From Acheta domesticus (lineage: Eukaryota; Arthropoda; Insecta; Orthoptera; Gryllidae), in assembly GCA_031308135.1 (NCBI GenBank), contig JAHLJT010000631.1, forward strand, positions 220,327,584 to 220,391,583: a DNA stretch of 64,000 nucleotides. The letters run 5' to 3'. The translations under genes and the position numbers were made by a program. Under the pieces are notes generated by a model, which saw nothing but the letters and a program-made list of their open reading frames with translations, searched no databases and was not told the DNA's origin. Below, one piece after another: positions 59,701-64,000 of the stretch; position 1 is the first letter of the stretch; every line of letters begins with the position of its first letter.

Positions 59701-61743
59701 TCTCCCCCTCCACCATGTACTTACAAACAGGAGTGGGGATGTAGTCTATATAGTTCGTAAGGAAACATTGTAAAGGGTTCACAACCATTTTAGACTTTTT
59801 AATAGAAATTTGTATAATTTATATTTAGTTCACTTCTATAATAAACTCAGTGTGTTCTCACTCTCTGAGTTTCATTTCACCAAGTCCGTCTGGAGAACCG
59901 TCGACTTGCCATCGACGTATTTTACTGGCGTATCTAGGTATTCAGGCGCCCATGGCAGGCATAGAATTTGAGCCCCTGTCAGGATACTTCAAATTAAGGT
60001 TCTTGTTATTTATTTTAGCCAGTATAGGCCCTACTATAAATAGCGCCCCTTGTGAGTGGCGCCTATGGCACGTGCCATGTCTGCCATACCCTAGATACGC
60101 CTCTGCCTGCCGTAGAGGACAGGAAAATTCTACGGACACTACTCTTCTAAACAGACTCTATCAAAAGCGGTTAATTTTAGAGCAGCAATTTTGGAGCATG
60201 CTAAAGTTCATTTTTTAGCACTAGTGTCGAAACTGACACAATTCTCTTCATAAATGTCAGAAAGGCTGTCTAAAAAGTAATATTTAACACATGTGGTAAA
60301 AGTGATTTTATTTTGCGAGGATTGCGTCACTTGACCTGTCGGCCTCTTGTGGTAACATTTCCTACCCGTAAAATTATTCACATTACAGCTCGTATCTTAA
60401 ATAACTATTATATGTAATAATAAATAAAATCTTAATTAAATTGTTGTCAGGAATATGTCATAAAATGATCTTTATTTTTGAATAATATATGTTCATACTT
60501 CGACGGAATTGAAAATGGAAAAATCTACCTAGCAATATTTGCATGATCATAAAAATGTAAATGTGATACCTTCATTGAGAATGCAAAACGTATGTTACGC
60601 AGGAGTATAATGGAACCTATGTAATTGAAAATAGAAGAAACAATGGCGTGAAATAAAATAAAATGCGGAATAAGACTGATCAGTCGAGTCTTAGGAACTC
60701 ACCTTTGCACATACATAGGCGAAGTAACCTTCCTTACTGACGTCCTTGCCGTAATCCACACAGAATTGGCGTACAGAGAATGGAAACCCTGTCACATCAG
60801 CTACCAACGTTCCATTCGGAAAAAGTTTGCTGTTGAACTTTTCACTGAAAATGTCAGCAAATGATTTGAATGTAAAATTGGAGATGGTGCACAAATATAT
60901 AAACAAAGATATAAATTAAATGCACATTCCACCCACGATCAGATTTATTTCTCAATTTCATCATTCCTCTGTCATTAGATCGTATATTAAACATGCATGC
61001 GTTTTACAATTCATTTAAAAACCTTAAAATGCGTAGTTTGCGTAAAATATTAATAAATTGAATGATGATTTACACTGTTTTACGTTTTGTATCACTTTAC
61101 AAACATACAAAAATGAATGGCAATATTTGGAGAAATTGCGTTACACATTTTTCTTATCCAGATTTAAATTTTAAAGCAGATATTTTTTGGTTGACCACGA
61201 AAACAAAACGAGAGACAAAATAAAATTTGGTATATTTTCTATGTGGAATGTTAGAATTACTGAGAAGTCATTAGACTAACAATATTTGAATTGAAGAAAT
61301 AATAGGTCTTACGTTAAATTTACAATGTTGCAAATCATGCACTAATAAAAAAGGAAACTTGTAAGTACCTCATTTCAATCATTACGTTCTTCCAACCTGA
61401 TGGGCAATAATTAGTAGTCGGTCCTCGTAGATAGGCATAGATCAAGTTCGCCTGCGCATGTTCTGACTCAGCAGTAAATGGTGCGTTCCACATGAAGTTT
61501 TGGGGAAGTGTGGCGTCGCAGATAGCTGCACTCTCCATAGTGATAGTTTCTGAAATGGTGAGTATTCGCTTATTATCGCAGCACTTGCGCACGCACACCA
61601 CGTGATTGCACGGACAAGCCAGGAAGGCGAGGGTGAACTTCCCTTTCAGCGTCGTCCTATCCATGCAGAAGTCTTCTGGCGGGAGTACAAACTTTTCGGT
61701 TGCCCCACCAGCCGCCTTGATCAACTGCATCTGCGCAGAGCAA
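35521..61743 (-). CDS. Methuselah-like G-protein-coupled receptor, gene 1 (seven exons, 5' end missing)
   Basis: Spliced gene with coding exons 61369-61743 (or -61730), 60703-60844, 57276-57510, 51321-51399, 48438-48616, 43396-43573 and 35521-35794, all on the minus strand. Every junction has an AG acceptor and a GT donor and the codon phases join without a break, which is strong evidence for one real gene. The predicted product has a cysteine-rich ectodomain (CVRKCC; NGT; FCVDY), then seven hydrophobic segments and a short cytoplasmic tail. Methuselah-family receptors are insect secretin-like GPCRs of the plasma membrane that have been linked to stress resistance and lifespan; the ligand here cannot be inferred. 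About 480 codons are visible. A signal peptide is not, so the first exon(s) should lie beyond 61.7 kb, perhaps outside the window. The introns hold Tc1, mariner, hAT and other repeats. The paralogue at 11.7-21.4 kb follows in the same orientation, which suggests a tandem receptor cluster. Confidence 0.88.
35795..35899 (-). repeat. In-frame tandem duplicate of the TM6 exon start, with its own splice acceptor
   Basis: Directly upstream of the TM6-TM7 exon is a diverged copy of its first part. It has a polypyrimidine acceptor (ttatgttcccag, against ttgtccccag for the downstream copy) followed by sequence translating as RMLLCAKLLALTSEKWLLEV, which aligns to RLLIYAKLFALMGVTWVLEV. The two acceptors are 105 bases apart, exactly 35 codons, with no stop between. 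Both acceptors fit the phase of the upstream exon. Using the upstream acceptor would add 35 residues and a second TM6-like helix. It could be a decaying relic or an alternative splice form. The copy has lost the MG-x-TW motif, which favours decay. Confidence 0.75.
36480..36827 (+). mobile_element. tRNA-derived SINE with exact 8-bp target duplication
   Basis: The head has an A-box-like TGGTGTAATGGTTAGCG (36493) and a B-box-like GGCTTAAACCCGATCG (36537), spaced as in a tRNA. A body with CCTTCCTTCGGAGGGGAAGT follows, and the end is AATAAGGCAATTCAATT. The 8-mer caatacac directly precedes (36472-36479) and follows (36828-36835) the unit, so the insertion is complete and fairly recent. Transcription would be by RNA polymerase III from the internal boxes. 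No protein is encoded. Confidence 0.82.
36960..38310 (+). pseudogene. Coiled-coil coding-like remnant, possibly retroelement gag
   Basis: A purine-rich plus strand with many interrupted frames of Lys/Glu/Asn-rich heptad-like sequence. The best piece (37490-37696) reads QAETVDLRNRIANLEREICI and continues LQKRESEIVAAVF. Later pieces include ERKTEEELIIVKRIREEEEA (38187). The look is that of a decayed gag-type or structural coiled-coil gene. No zinc knuckle, protease or RT follows. A palindromic repeat (GATTGATATCGTAGAAGCTA) sits at 37373-37430. Confidence 0.22.
39000..39361 (-). repeat. GC-rich repeat copy with hammerhead-like motif, cut by the gap
   Basis: Minus-strand copy of a repeat also found, inverted, at 41925-42360. 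Both have a TGGTCGAAACGTCGG-type box followed by CGGCGTCAC(A/G)CAGACAG and a GC-rich upstream body. Near the gap is a palindromic run of GAGCGCTC (39250-39290). A Penelope-like terminal repeat is the best guess. Confidence 0.5.
39030..39080 (-). ncRNA. Hammerhead-ribozyme-like motif (degenerate), copy A
   Basis: On the minus strand CTCAAGA stands where CUGANGA is expected, then a perfect 5-bp stem GACCA...TGGTC, then GAAAC and GTCGG. One core position (G5) is changed, so self-cleavage is unlikely. The order core box, stem II, GAAAC is that of hammerheads in Penelope-like terminal repeats. Confidence 0.42.
39362..40361. other. Assembly gap, 1000 N
   Basis: Exactly 1000 unknown bases, a placeholder length. 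It lies in the intron between the TM5 and TM6 exons of receptor gene 1. Open frames through it are artefacts. Confidence 0.99.
40362..41924. other. No gene firmly seen
   Basis: AT-rich. A GC-richer stretch at 41090-41320 has opposite-strand frames of 67-112 residues (plus: MGELLRTAWQEAITKVAQSD) without a known family. It may be a retrocopy scrap. Confidence 0.4.
41925..42360 (+). repeat. GC-rich repeat copy, inverted relative to 39000-39361
   Basis: Plus-strand partner with shared TGGTCGAA(A/C)CGTCGGC, CGGCGTCACRCAGACAG and a CGCCTGATTG block upstream. The body is GC-rich with GGCCGAGTCTCGGTCGGCC. The pair brackets the gap, so a larger element or a palindrome may be hidden there. Confidence 0.5.
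42256..42303 (+). ncRNA. Hammerhead-ribozyme-like motif (degenerate), copy B
   Basis: CATGAAGAA, a 4-bp stem ACCA...TGGT, then CGAACCGTCGG in place of CGAAACGTCGG. Two core changes; probably inactive. Confidence 0.35.
42715..43258 (+). repeat. 1.6-kb repeat family, partial copy in intron
   Basis: Begins at GGCGCAGAATTTCCCGGTTT and TAGTTTTCTATTTCC, has the GCCATCTATCGCCGCCC segment and one full module, and stops after GTGCAATTAGCAGTATCG. Confidence 0.72.
43396..43573 (-). CDS. Methuselah-like gene 1, TM5 and third intracellular loop exon
   Basis: 178-bp exon with acceptor ctgttgcag and donor AAAG/GTACAT. It encodes Pro (split codon), then a helix starting IFVYYYGPVACLLLANVLM (TM5), then a strongly basic cytoplasmic loop (RLRAADRDRRGMLKNKD, FRKRRE), the likely G-protein contact region. 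The YYYGP opening is family-typical. It ends in AG, which joins to the G at the start of the TM6 exon to give Arg. Confidence 0.87.
43760..43805 (-). ncRNA. Hammerhead-ribozyme-like motif with intact core boxes
   Basis: On the minus strand: CCTGATGA (core CUGAUGA intact, 43793-43799), a one-base spacer, a perfect 6-bp stem GGAGAC...GTCTCC with a 7-base loop, then GAAAC (43768-43772) and GTTGCC. This is the arrangement of the minimal type I hammerheads described in Penelope-like elements. The unpaired base before stem II and the very short helix III make activity uncertain. Confidence 0.5.
44457..45800 (-). mobile_element. Complete but inactive Tc1-type transposon
   Basis: 1344 bp between TA dinucleotides (44455-44456 and 45801-45802). 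Both ends read CACTGGTG going inward, followed by a shared AAATTGCAACGC block. The interior carries a decayed DD34E transposase on the minus strand. Size, TA target and layout are those of a whole Tc1 element. It lies in the TM4-TM5 intron of receptor gene 1, same strand. Confidence 0.87.
44628..45640 (-). pseudogene. Tc1 transposase, frameshifted
   Basis: From N to C, in changing frames: GRTLRRVGTGPHNVTTA and MAVTDITASSTVLARLWSAA (paired helix-turn-helix region), FSDESRFNL (first Asp), then AIFQQDNA (second Asp, near 44900) and SPDMSPIEHVWDMIG (Glu block, near 44800), ending IQVLFQPMPSRL. All three catalytic blocks are still readable but lie in different frames with stops between them. Confidence 0.85.
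45805..47481. other. Intron of receptor gene 1, no feature recognised
   Basis: AT-rich sequence with a TGGGCCCCCCGC patch at 45991 and a polypyrimidine run around 46430; no coding region supported. Confidence 0.5.
47482..47712 (-). pseudogene. Weak CENP-B/jerky-type DNA-binding fragment
   Basis: The frame contains ELKEKLDILDSISSGESVMV, which resembles the first helices of the pogo/CENP-B-type helix-turn-helix (L-x-x-K-x-K-L-x-I-I-x-x-x-x-x-G-x-S). The rest (MGKMPAEAFSHAVRED) does not continue the domain. It may be a small transposase scrap or chance. Confidence 0.25.
48438..48616 (-). CDS. Methuselah-like gene 1, TM4 and extracellular loop 2 exon
   Basis: 179-bp exon with acceptor gcgtgacag and donor AGCC/GTAAGT. 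The first G completes a Val codon. 59 codons follow, with a basic cytoplasmic loop (DERSSGRRLLYYS), a TM4 helix (LFAWSGPTIIVAITIALNY) and an extracellular loop ending GEYSCWFS. The cysteine in that loop is the expected partner of the one before TM3. The reading frame stays open past the donor, so an ORF call alone would overrun into the intron. Confidence 0.87.
49800..50066 (+). repeat. 1.6-kb repeat family, 3' end only
   Basis: CTGACGGACGGACGGACGTA, TTTGCGGTGTCAAGGACTT, CCACGTGTTAGGGGATTTTT, GCGCAGCATTACGAGTAC and the palindromic TATATACGTACGTATATGG end. Confidence 0.75.
50067..50600 (+). repeat. Divergent relative of the 1.6-kb repeat family
   Basis: It shares the module words (TGCAAGTTTTTGA, ATTTGGAGCCATTTTTTAAA, GGCGCTAGCTTTGGCC) and a GACGGACAGACAGACAG tract near 50524, but is far more diverged than the others. 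Confidence 0.5.
51321..51399 (-). CDS. Methuselah-like gene 1, TM3 exon
   Basis: A 79-bp exon with acceptor ctgttgcag and donor TTGGT/GTAAGT. It completes the split codon to GCG (Ala), then encodes 25 residues beginning FFGQFFLLAAFFWLTVLC and ending FDLTRGL, and leaves GT for the next exon. This is one aromatic-rich membrane helix. The F-x-L-A-A-F-F-W-L pattern is characteristic of TM3 in the family. The exact phase fit on both sides makes it convincing despite its size. Confidence 0.87.
51590..52480 (-). pseudogene. mariner transposase, decayed
   Basis: Minus strand, N to C: WINDKRGRRSTKHGTRPDRP, VHDLVMEDSRVNVHKIADSI (helix-turn-helix region), a gap, then AGKVMATVFWNHINYLEKDR and KKVLFYPDDAPSHIS (second catalytic Asp block). 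The final D block, normally Y-S-P-D-L-A-P-S-D, is altered to YSSNLASSG, so the catalytic Asp residues are lost. The tail GIAALTVY and MMLTNK follows with stops. Terminal repeats were not delimited. It lies in the TM2-TM3/TM3 region intron of receptor gene 1. Confidence 0.82.
53320..53967 (+). mobile_element. hAT-type element, non-autonomous
   Basis: The ends are imperfect inverted repeats: CAGGGGGTCTCGAAAAC at the left, CAGAGGGGTCCAAACTT inverted at the right. Flanking 8-mers are tactgtac and tactatct, a decayed target duplication at best. Inside are GTGGCCCTCA-type sequence and a frame with CDISDEHLRDILTCKTSV, similar to the C-terminal end of hAT/ZBED-type transposases. About 650 bp, internally deleted. 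Confidence 0.6.
54374..55812 (+). repeat. 1.6-kb repeat family, near-complete copy in intron
   Basis: Starts GAGTGGTGCTACAAAATGGC and CGTTCCCGTATTAG; includes the modules with one deletion near 54985, the GGACGAACGGACGGACGGAC tract (55530), CACCACGTGTTAGGGGATAT and the palindromic GTATATGTACGTATACGGG end. A local palindrome (AATATTATATTAAATATAAT) lies at 54875-54900. Confidence 0.78.
55938..56765 (+). repeat. Second divergent relative of the 1.6-kb repeat family
   Basis: Starts AGTAGTGGTGCTACAACTGC and ends CATGATTACAATACTTTCC. The order of AT-rich blocks matches, the GGAC tract is replaced by a short ACACGCAGAGAGACA, and identity is low. Confidence 0.5.
57276..57510 (-). CDS. Methuselah-like gene 1, exon with TM1 and TM2
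   Basis: 235-bp exon with acceptor ctatgtcag and donor ATAG/GTGAGA. It encodes 78 codons plus one base. After a short linker (IRDPNPMTWKN) come two hydrophobic helices: one starting YLYVVLYLVGMAVLL (TM1), and, after the intracellular loop LPELRRPVYAK, one starting ALMCHAAALAAALLI (TM2). The YALLPELR loop is typical of Methuselah-like receptors. The cysteine in AGCASIG just before TM3 is where class B receptors place the disulphide to extracellular loop 2. GC content is clearly higher than in the flanking introns. Confidence 0.88.
57758..57791. repeat. Perfect hairpin, 15-bp arms and 4-base loop
   Basis: TTTCCCTTTTAAGGG, loop TTTT, then CCCTTAAAAGGGAAA. The arms are perfectly complementary. 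It lies in the intron upstream of the TM1 exon. No adjacent coding unit suggests a role. Confidence 0.85.
58202..58540 (+). repeat. Tandem repeat, about 120-bp unit, three copies
   Basis: Units start near 58202, 58320 and 58441. Shared words: GAGAAA/TTTGTAA, CTGCAGAATGAGG or CTCCAGGATGTGG, GAAAATATTTCACAATATAC, TGCGAGGCTATG and AGTGGRCWTTWGTGA. Divergence is high, so the array is old. Confidence 0.65.
58541..59924. other. Intron of receptor gene 1, no gene; one degenerate ribozyme-like box
   Basis: Mostly unrecognised. At 58995-59035, on the minus strand, CTGATGAGGCTAAAAGCC is followed by ACGTATTTGC, i.e. the hammerhead core box and a 4-bp stem II but with GAA of the GAAAC box missing. Confidence 0.4.
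59925..60105. mobile_element. hAT-like MITE, 181 bp
   Basis: Inverted ends GGCGTATCTAGGTATTCAGG and (inverted right) GGCGTATCTAGGGTATGGCA, continuing with GCAGGCAT/GCAGACAT and CATGGCA. The outer base context CAGAGGCGTATC on the right resembles hAT MITE termini. Non-coding. Confidence 0.6.
60703..60844 (-). CDS. Methuselah-like gene 1, second ectodomain exon
   Basis: 142-bp exon with acceptor ttttcag and donor AAG/GTGAGT. It supplies one base to finish the split Ser codon and then exactly 47 codons. It carries a likely N-glycosylation site (NGTL, in LFPNGTLV) and the FCVDY motif. Both match the C-terminal half of Methuselah ectodomains, where an F-x-NGT segment precedes an aromatic-Cys pair. 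It ends at VCAK in phase 0, just outside the first membrane helix, so it links the ectodomain to the membrane domain. Confidence 0.86.
60845..61368. other. Intron between the two ectodomain exons of gene 1
   Basis: AT-rich with normal splice borders; nothing else seen. Confidence 0.7.
61369..61743 (-). CDS. Methuselah-like gene 1, ectodomain exon with CVRKCC motif
   Basis: Exon of about 120-124 codons. Two acceptors 13 bases apart fit, one ending at 61744 (ctgtag) and one at 61731 (tgcgcag), and both keep the same frame. The donor is AG/GTACTT at 61369. The residues ACPCNHVVCVRKCC line up with the C-x-C-x4-C-x2-CC core of the Methuselah ectodomain, and further cysteines (FCMD, ICDA, NYCPSG) fit the disulphide-rich fold. 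It ends with two bases of a split codon (AG) that the next exon completes to AGT, Ser. No signal peptide is present, so it is not the first coding exon. The short stretch before the CC core (FVLPPEDFC) is less clearly family-like. Confidence 0.85.
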
Positions 61744-62689
61744 CTACAGTAAAAGCCAGATTCAACGATCACATTTCAAACTACCCCATCTCCAAGGAAA
61801 CGTTTTCTAAAATCATTCAGATGAATATTCTTCAGAGAAACATTTGGCGCTCTCATTTGTTTCACTTTGACTACTCGATGAACACTCTCTTTCTCAAGAG
61901 TACAACCTTGAACGTCCTCGGTGGCGGGATTAGGCTTAGCAGATTCTCCAACGTAAGTTCATTAATGTTATGGGATTTTGATGTGAGAAATTTTGTTTGG
62001 TTATCAACAATGGGGAAAGCTGTATTCTGAAAGCAGTCGATGTAGAGGTTCGTAAGTAAACGTTTCTATTTCCTTCGTCCAAAGTTTTCCAATCTATTCG
62101 ATCCATTCACGATGTCCCTTAAGTACATGGATACAAAATCAAGATCTCTTATCGCTATTTGGGAAGGTAAAATAAGTTTTTTATGGAAAATTTCCGTTTG
62201 CAAAATCAAAATGCAATATGAATGAAACTTTTCTAAATTTTAAATTCACTGCAATTGCTCATGGTTCTAGGTTCGAGCTCCGACGTTGGCAGGTTTTCGT
62301 CACTAAAGTCCGATTAAATTAAGAAGGCGATTGACAGTTCTGTGTGACATACGAATACCTCTCCCATTTCCAAGGCAGCTGCCAACCAGAGACAAAAGGT
62401 GTCTTATCAGGTCTGTGAGTTTCCAGTGACAAACGGGGAACAGTTGAGAATCGGTCAGCGACTCTTCCCTCCCGCCGCCCGCGCTTCTGGTATGCTGCGC
62501 GCGCATTGTGTTGTGTTGTGATCAGTTGATTTGAGGTTAGGCTTTTCTAGTGCGAGTTTTGTGAATGCGTTTTTTCGTAGAGCTTTTTTGTGTCCGGTTC
62601 TTACTTAATTTTCTGTTTGTTTATTTAGTGCTTATTTATTTCATTTTTTGTATTAGTTCGTTTTTGTTAGTTTTAATTTACATTATCAT

Positions 62690-63090
62690 TGACTTGACAA
62701 TATCCGAATCACAACGTGGACGAAGAGGTCGCCCCAGAACACTTCCTGAAATACCAAGGAAATCATCTGGGAAGGATGTAGTATTACGCACAAGGTCATG
62801 AGAATTGTGAAAGTGATCGGGAATATTTTGAAGGAGAGAGAGAGAGAGAGACAATGAAGGTCCATTGATTCCCGTTTCGAAAGTGCTTGACGGAACTGCT
62901 GCTACTCTGAAAATTAGCAAGAATACCGTTGTCAGAATTGGCAGGTAGAAATTCGCATCAGACGAGGCAGGACCATCTTACCTGTAAGAACCTGACACGA
63001 AACGAACTGTTACGAAGCGTGTCACGAATCTGAATTCTTTCCAGATTGATGCATTGTGGCGTCACTTATCCGAGGCGCGACGCCAAATAT
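62690..63090 (+). pseudogene. DDE-type transposase N-terminal remnant
   Basis: Pieces are RGRRGRPRTLPEIPRKSSGK (62716), KVIGNILKERERERQ, then after a frame slip in an AGAGAG run NEGPLIPVSKVLDGTAATLK and ISKNTVVRI, then TKRTVTKRVTNLNSFQIDAL. The order (E-x-G-P-L-I-P-V-S-K-V, T-A-A, S-x-x-T-V-x-R-I, V-T-N-L) is that of an N-terminal helix-turn-helix region seen in a large group of insect Tc1/mariner-related DDE proteins. The dinucleotide run at 62837-62851 is the likely site of the frameshift. The catalytic part is absent. Confidence 0.5.
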
Positions 63091-63539
63091 GCGCCACGTA
63101 TACCAAAAATATGCAGTGTAAGTCGCAATATTTATTTAATTTAGTAAAGTATGTAATGTCTAGTCCTTTCAGAACAAGTTGTTGCTTCATACAATGTAAG
63201 TAAATGATTTGGTTACTTTTATGAACATTATTTTCGTGTCCCGGTAATATGCGATCAGTGGTATGCGACCTGTCAACGTCGCTCCCCTCCACTCACAAAT
63301 GTCAATCACCTTCTTCATTTAATCTGACTTTAAGTTAAAGTCTGAATCGCTTTCCATTGCTATCTGGAAGAAAATTCTGACGGCCGGCTGCTCTTATTGA
63401 TAATTTTCCGTGGTTTCTCCGATCAATATCAGGTGAATGCCTAACAAACGAGACACGGTCCGCGCGCGATCTTTCCTTCCTCTTCCTTTACGCACCCTCA
63501 CTCCTTACTTTCACCCACTTATATGCACTACACTACCTC

Positions 63540-63760
63540 ACATGTCGGGAGGCCAGTCGGGAGCTTAGATCTTGTCCTGGTTTGGGCGGTGCACCGCAGT
63601 TGGGCCAACCCCGATAGCGGATGGTAGGTTGGCACCGAATCTCACCTTCCAGTATAGATCATCGCTACCTCCCGAGGATAAGCATGCAATACATTTACGG
63701 GACTAATGACCTTAGCCGTTGACGCGCCCGAATTCCCTAATCAATCAATTAAATCCCAAT
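63540..63760 (+). repeat. SINE-like repeat
   Basis: A GC-richer unit ending CGACGCGCCCGAATTCCCTA then ATCAATCAATTAAAT, the short tandem tail common to arthropod SINEs. Internal TGGGCCAACCCCGATAGCGG and GGGACTAATGACCTTAGCCG are non-coding. No clear A/B boxes or target duplication were fixed. Confidence 0.35.
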
Positions 63761-64000
63761 TTTCTGAACATTTAGAAGTGCTTGTTATAAACGTCACATT
63801 TACTTCTTCCCTTCTAACCTTTCTATTTTTGTGATGCCGGTATGAATCTTTAGGGTCAAATGGACATTGCAAACCCTCCTCTTTTTCTTTTTCGCACTTT
63901 GGAAGGAGAGAAAGTATTGTAATCGTCCGCCAGATTTATTCACTCTTTCCTGAGTCTAATAGTTAGTTACTTACTGTCAGACTCAGAAAGAAGAAAAACT

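Noticed and set aside
62303..62506. Minus-strand 67-residue frame as the missing first exon of receptor gene 1
   Set aside because: No signal peptide, and no donor in suitable phase next to a hydrophobic start.

Overview
The window is a piece of an arthropod, almost certainly insect, nuclear genome. It is AT-rich, has short exons separated by multi-kilobase introns with GT-AG borders, and is heavily loaded with decayed transposable elements. The only host genes I can support are two Methuselah-like class B/secretin-type receptors (a family known mainly from insects and other arthropods), both on the minus strand and lying head to tail. No bacterial-style operon, CRISPR array, rRNA or intact tRNA gene was seen. 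The 1000 Ns at 39362-40361 are an assembly gap.

Receptor gene 1 runs from about 61743 down to 35521. Seven coding exons join in phase at every boundary: two ectodomain exons (61.4-61.7 and 60.7-60.8 kb), TM1-TM2 (57.3-57.5), TM3 (51.3), TM4 (48.4-48.6), TM5 (43.4-43.6) and TM6-TM7 plus tail with the stop codon (35.5-35.8). The signal-peptide exon is not visible and probably lies to the right. Just upstream of the last exon is an in-frame 105-bp tandem duplicate of the TM6 exon start, including its splice acceptor. Receptor gene 2 starts at 21350 with a signal peptide and a KCC ectodomain exon, continues with an ectodomain exon at 11670-11849, and leaves the window on the left before its membrane exons.

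The remaining sequence is largely mobile DNA. From left to right: a 5'-truncated LINE with AP endonuclease and reverse transcriptase (2.9-5.65 kb, minus); a truncated tyrosine-recombinase pseudogene that appears to keep an 81-bp spliceosomal intron (5.8-6.4); a P-superfamily element with terminal inverted repeats and a flush 7-bp target duplication (7697-9168); a small inverted-repeat MITE (10.06-10.35); an LTR-plus-primer-site fragment whose junction was amplified into a 7-unit minisatellite (23.9-24.7), next to a Tc1 fragment; a badly decayed R2-type LINE with a restriction-like endonuclease domain (25.3-28.65); two copies of a tailed retroelement (29.45-29.98 and 32.70-33.28); a tRNA-derived SINE with an exact 8-bp target duplication (36480-36827); hammerhead-ribozyme-like motifs of the kind found in Penelope-like elements (39.0, 42.3, 43.8 kb); a complete but dead Tc1 element (44457-45800); a dead mariner (51.6-52.5); a hAT element (53.3-54.0); a hAT-like MITE (59.9-60.1); and a DDE transposase-like remnant (62.7-63.1).

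The dominant repeat is an AT-rich family of about 1.6 kb without an obvious coding region, with at least ten full or partial copies here. It starts with a common 5' motif, contains four degenerate modules of about 300 bp, has a GGAC/AGAC tetranucleotide tract, and ends in a palindromic TACGTACGTA region. The receptor exons are islands in this repeat landscape.
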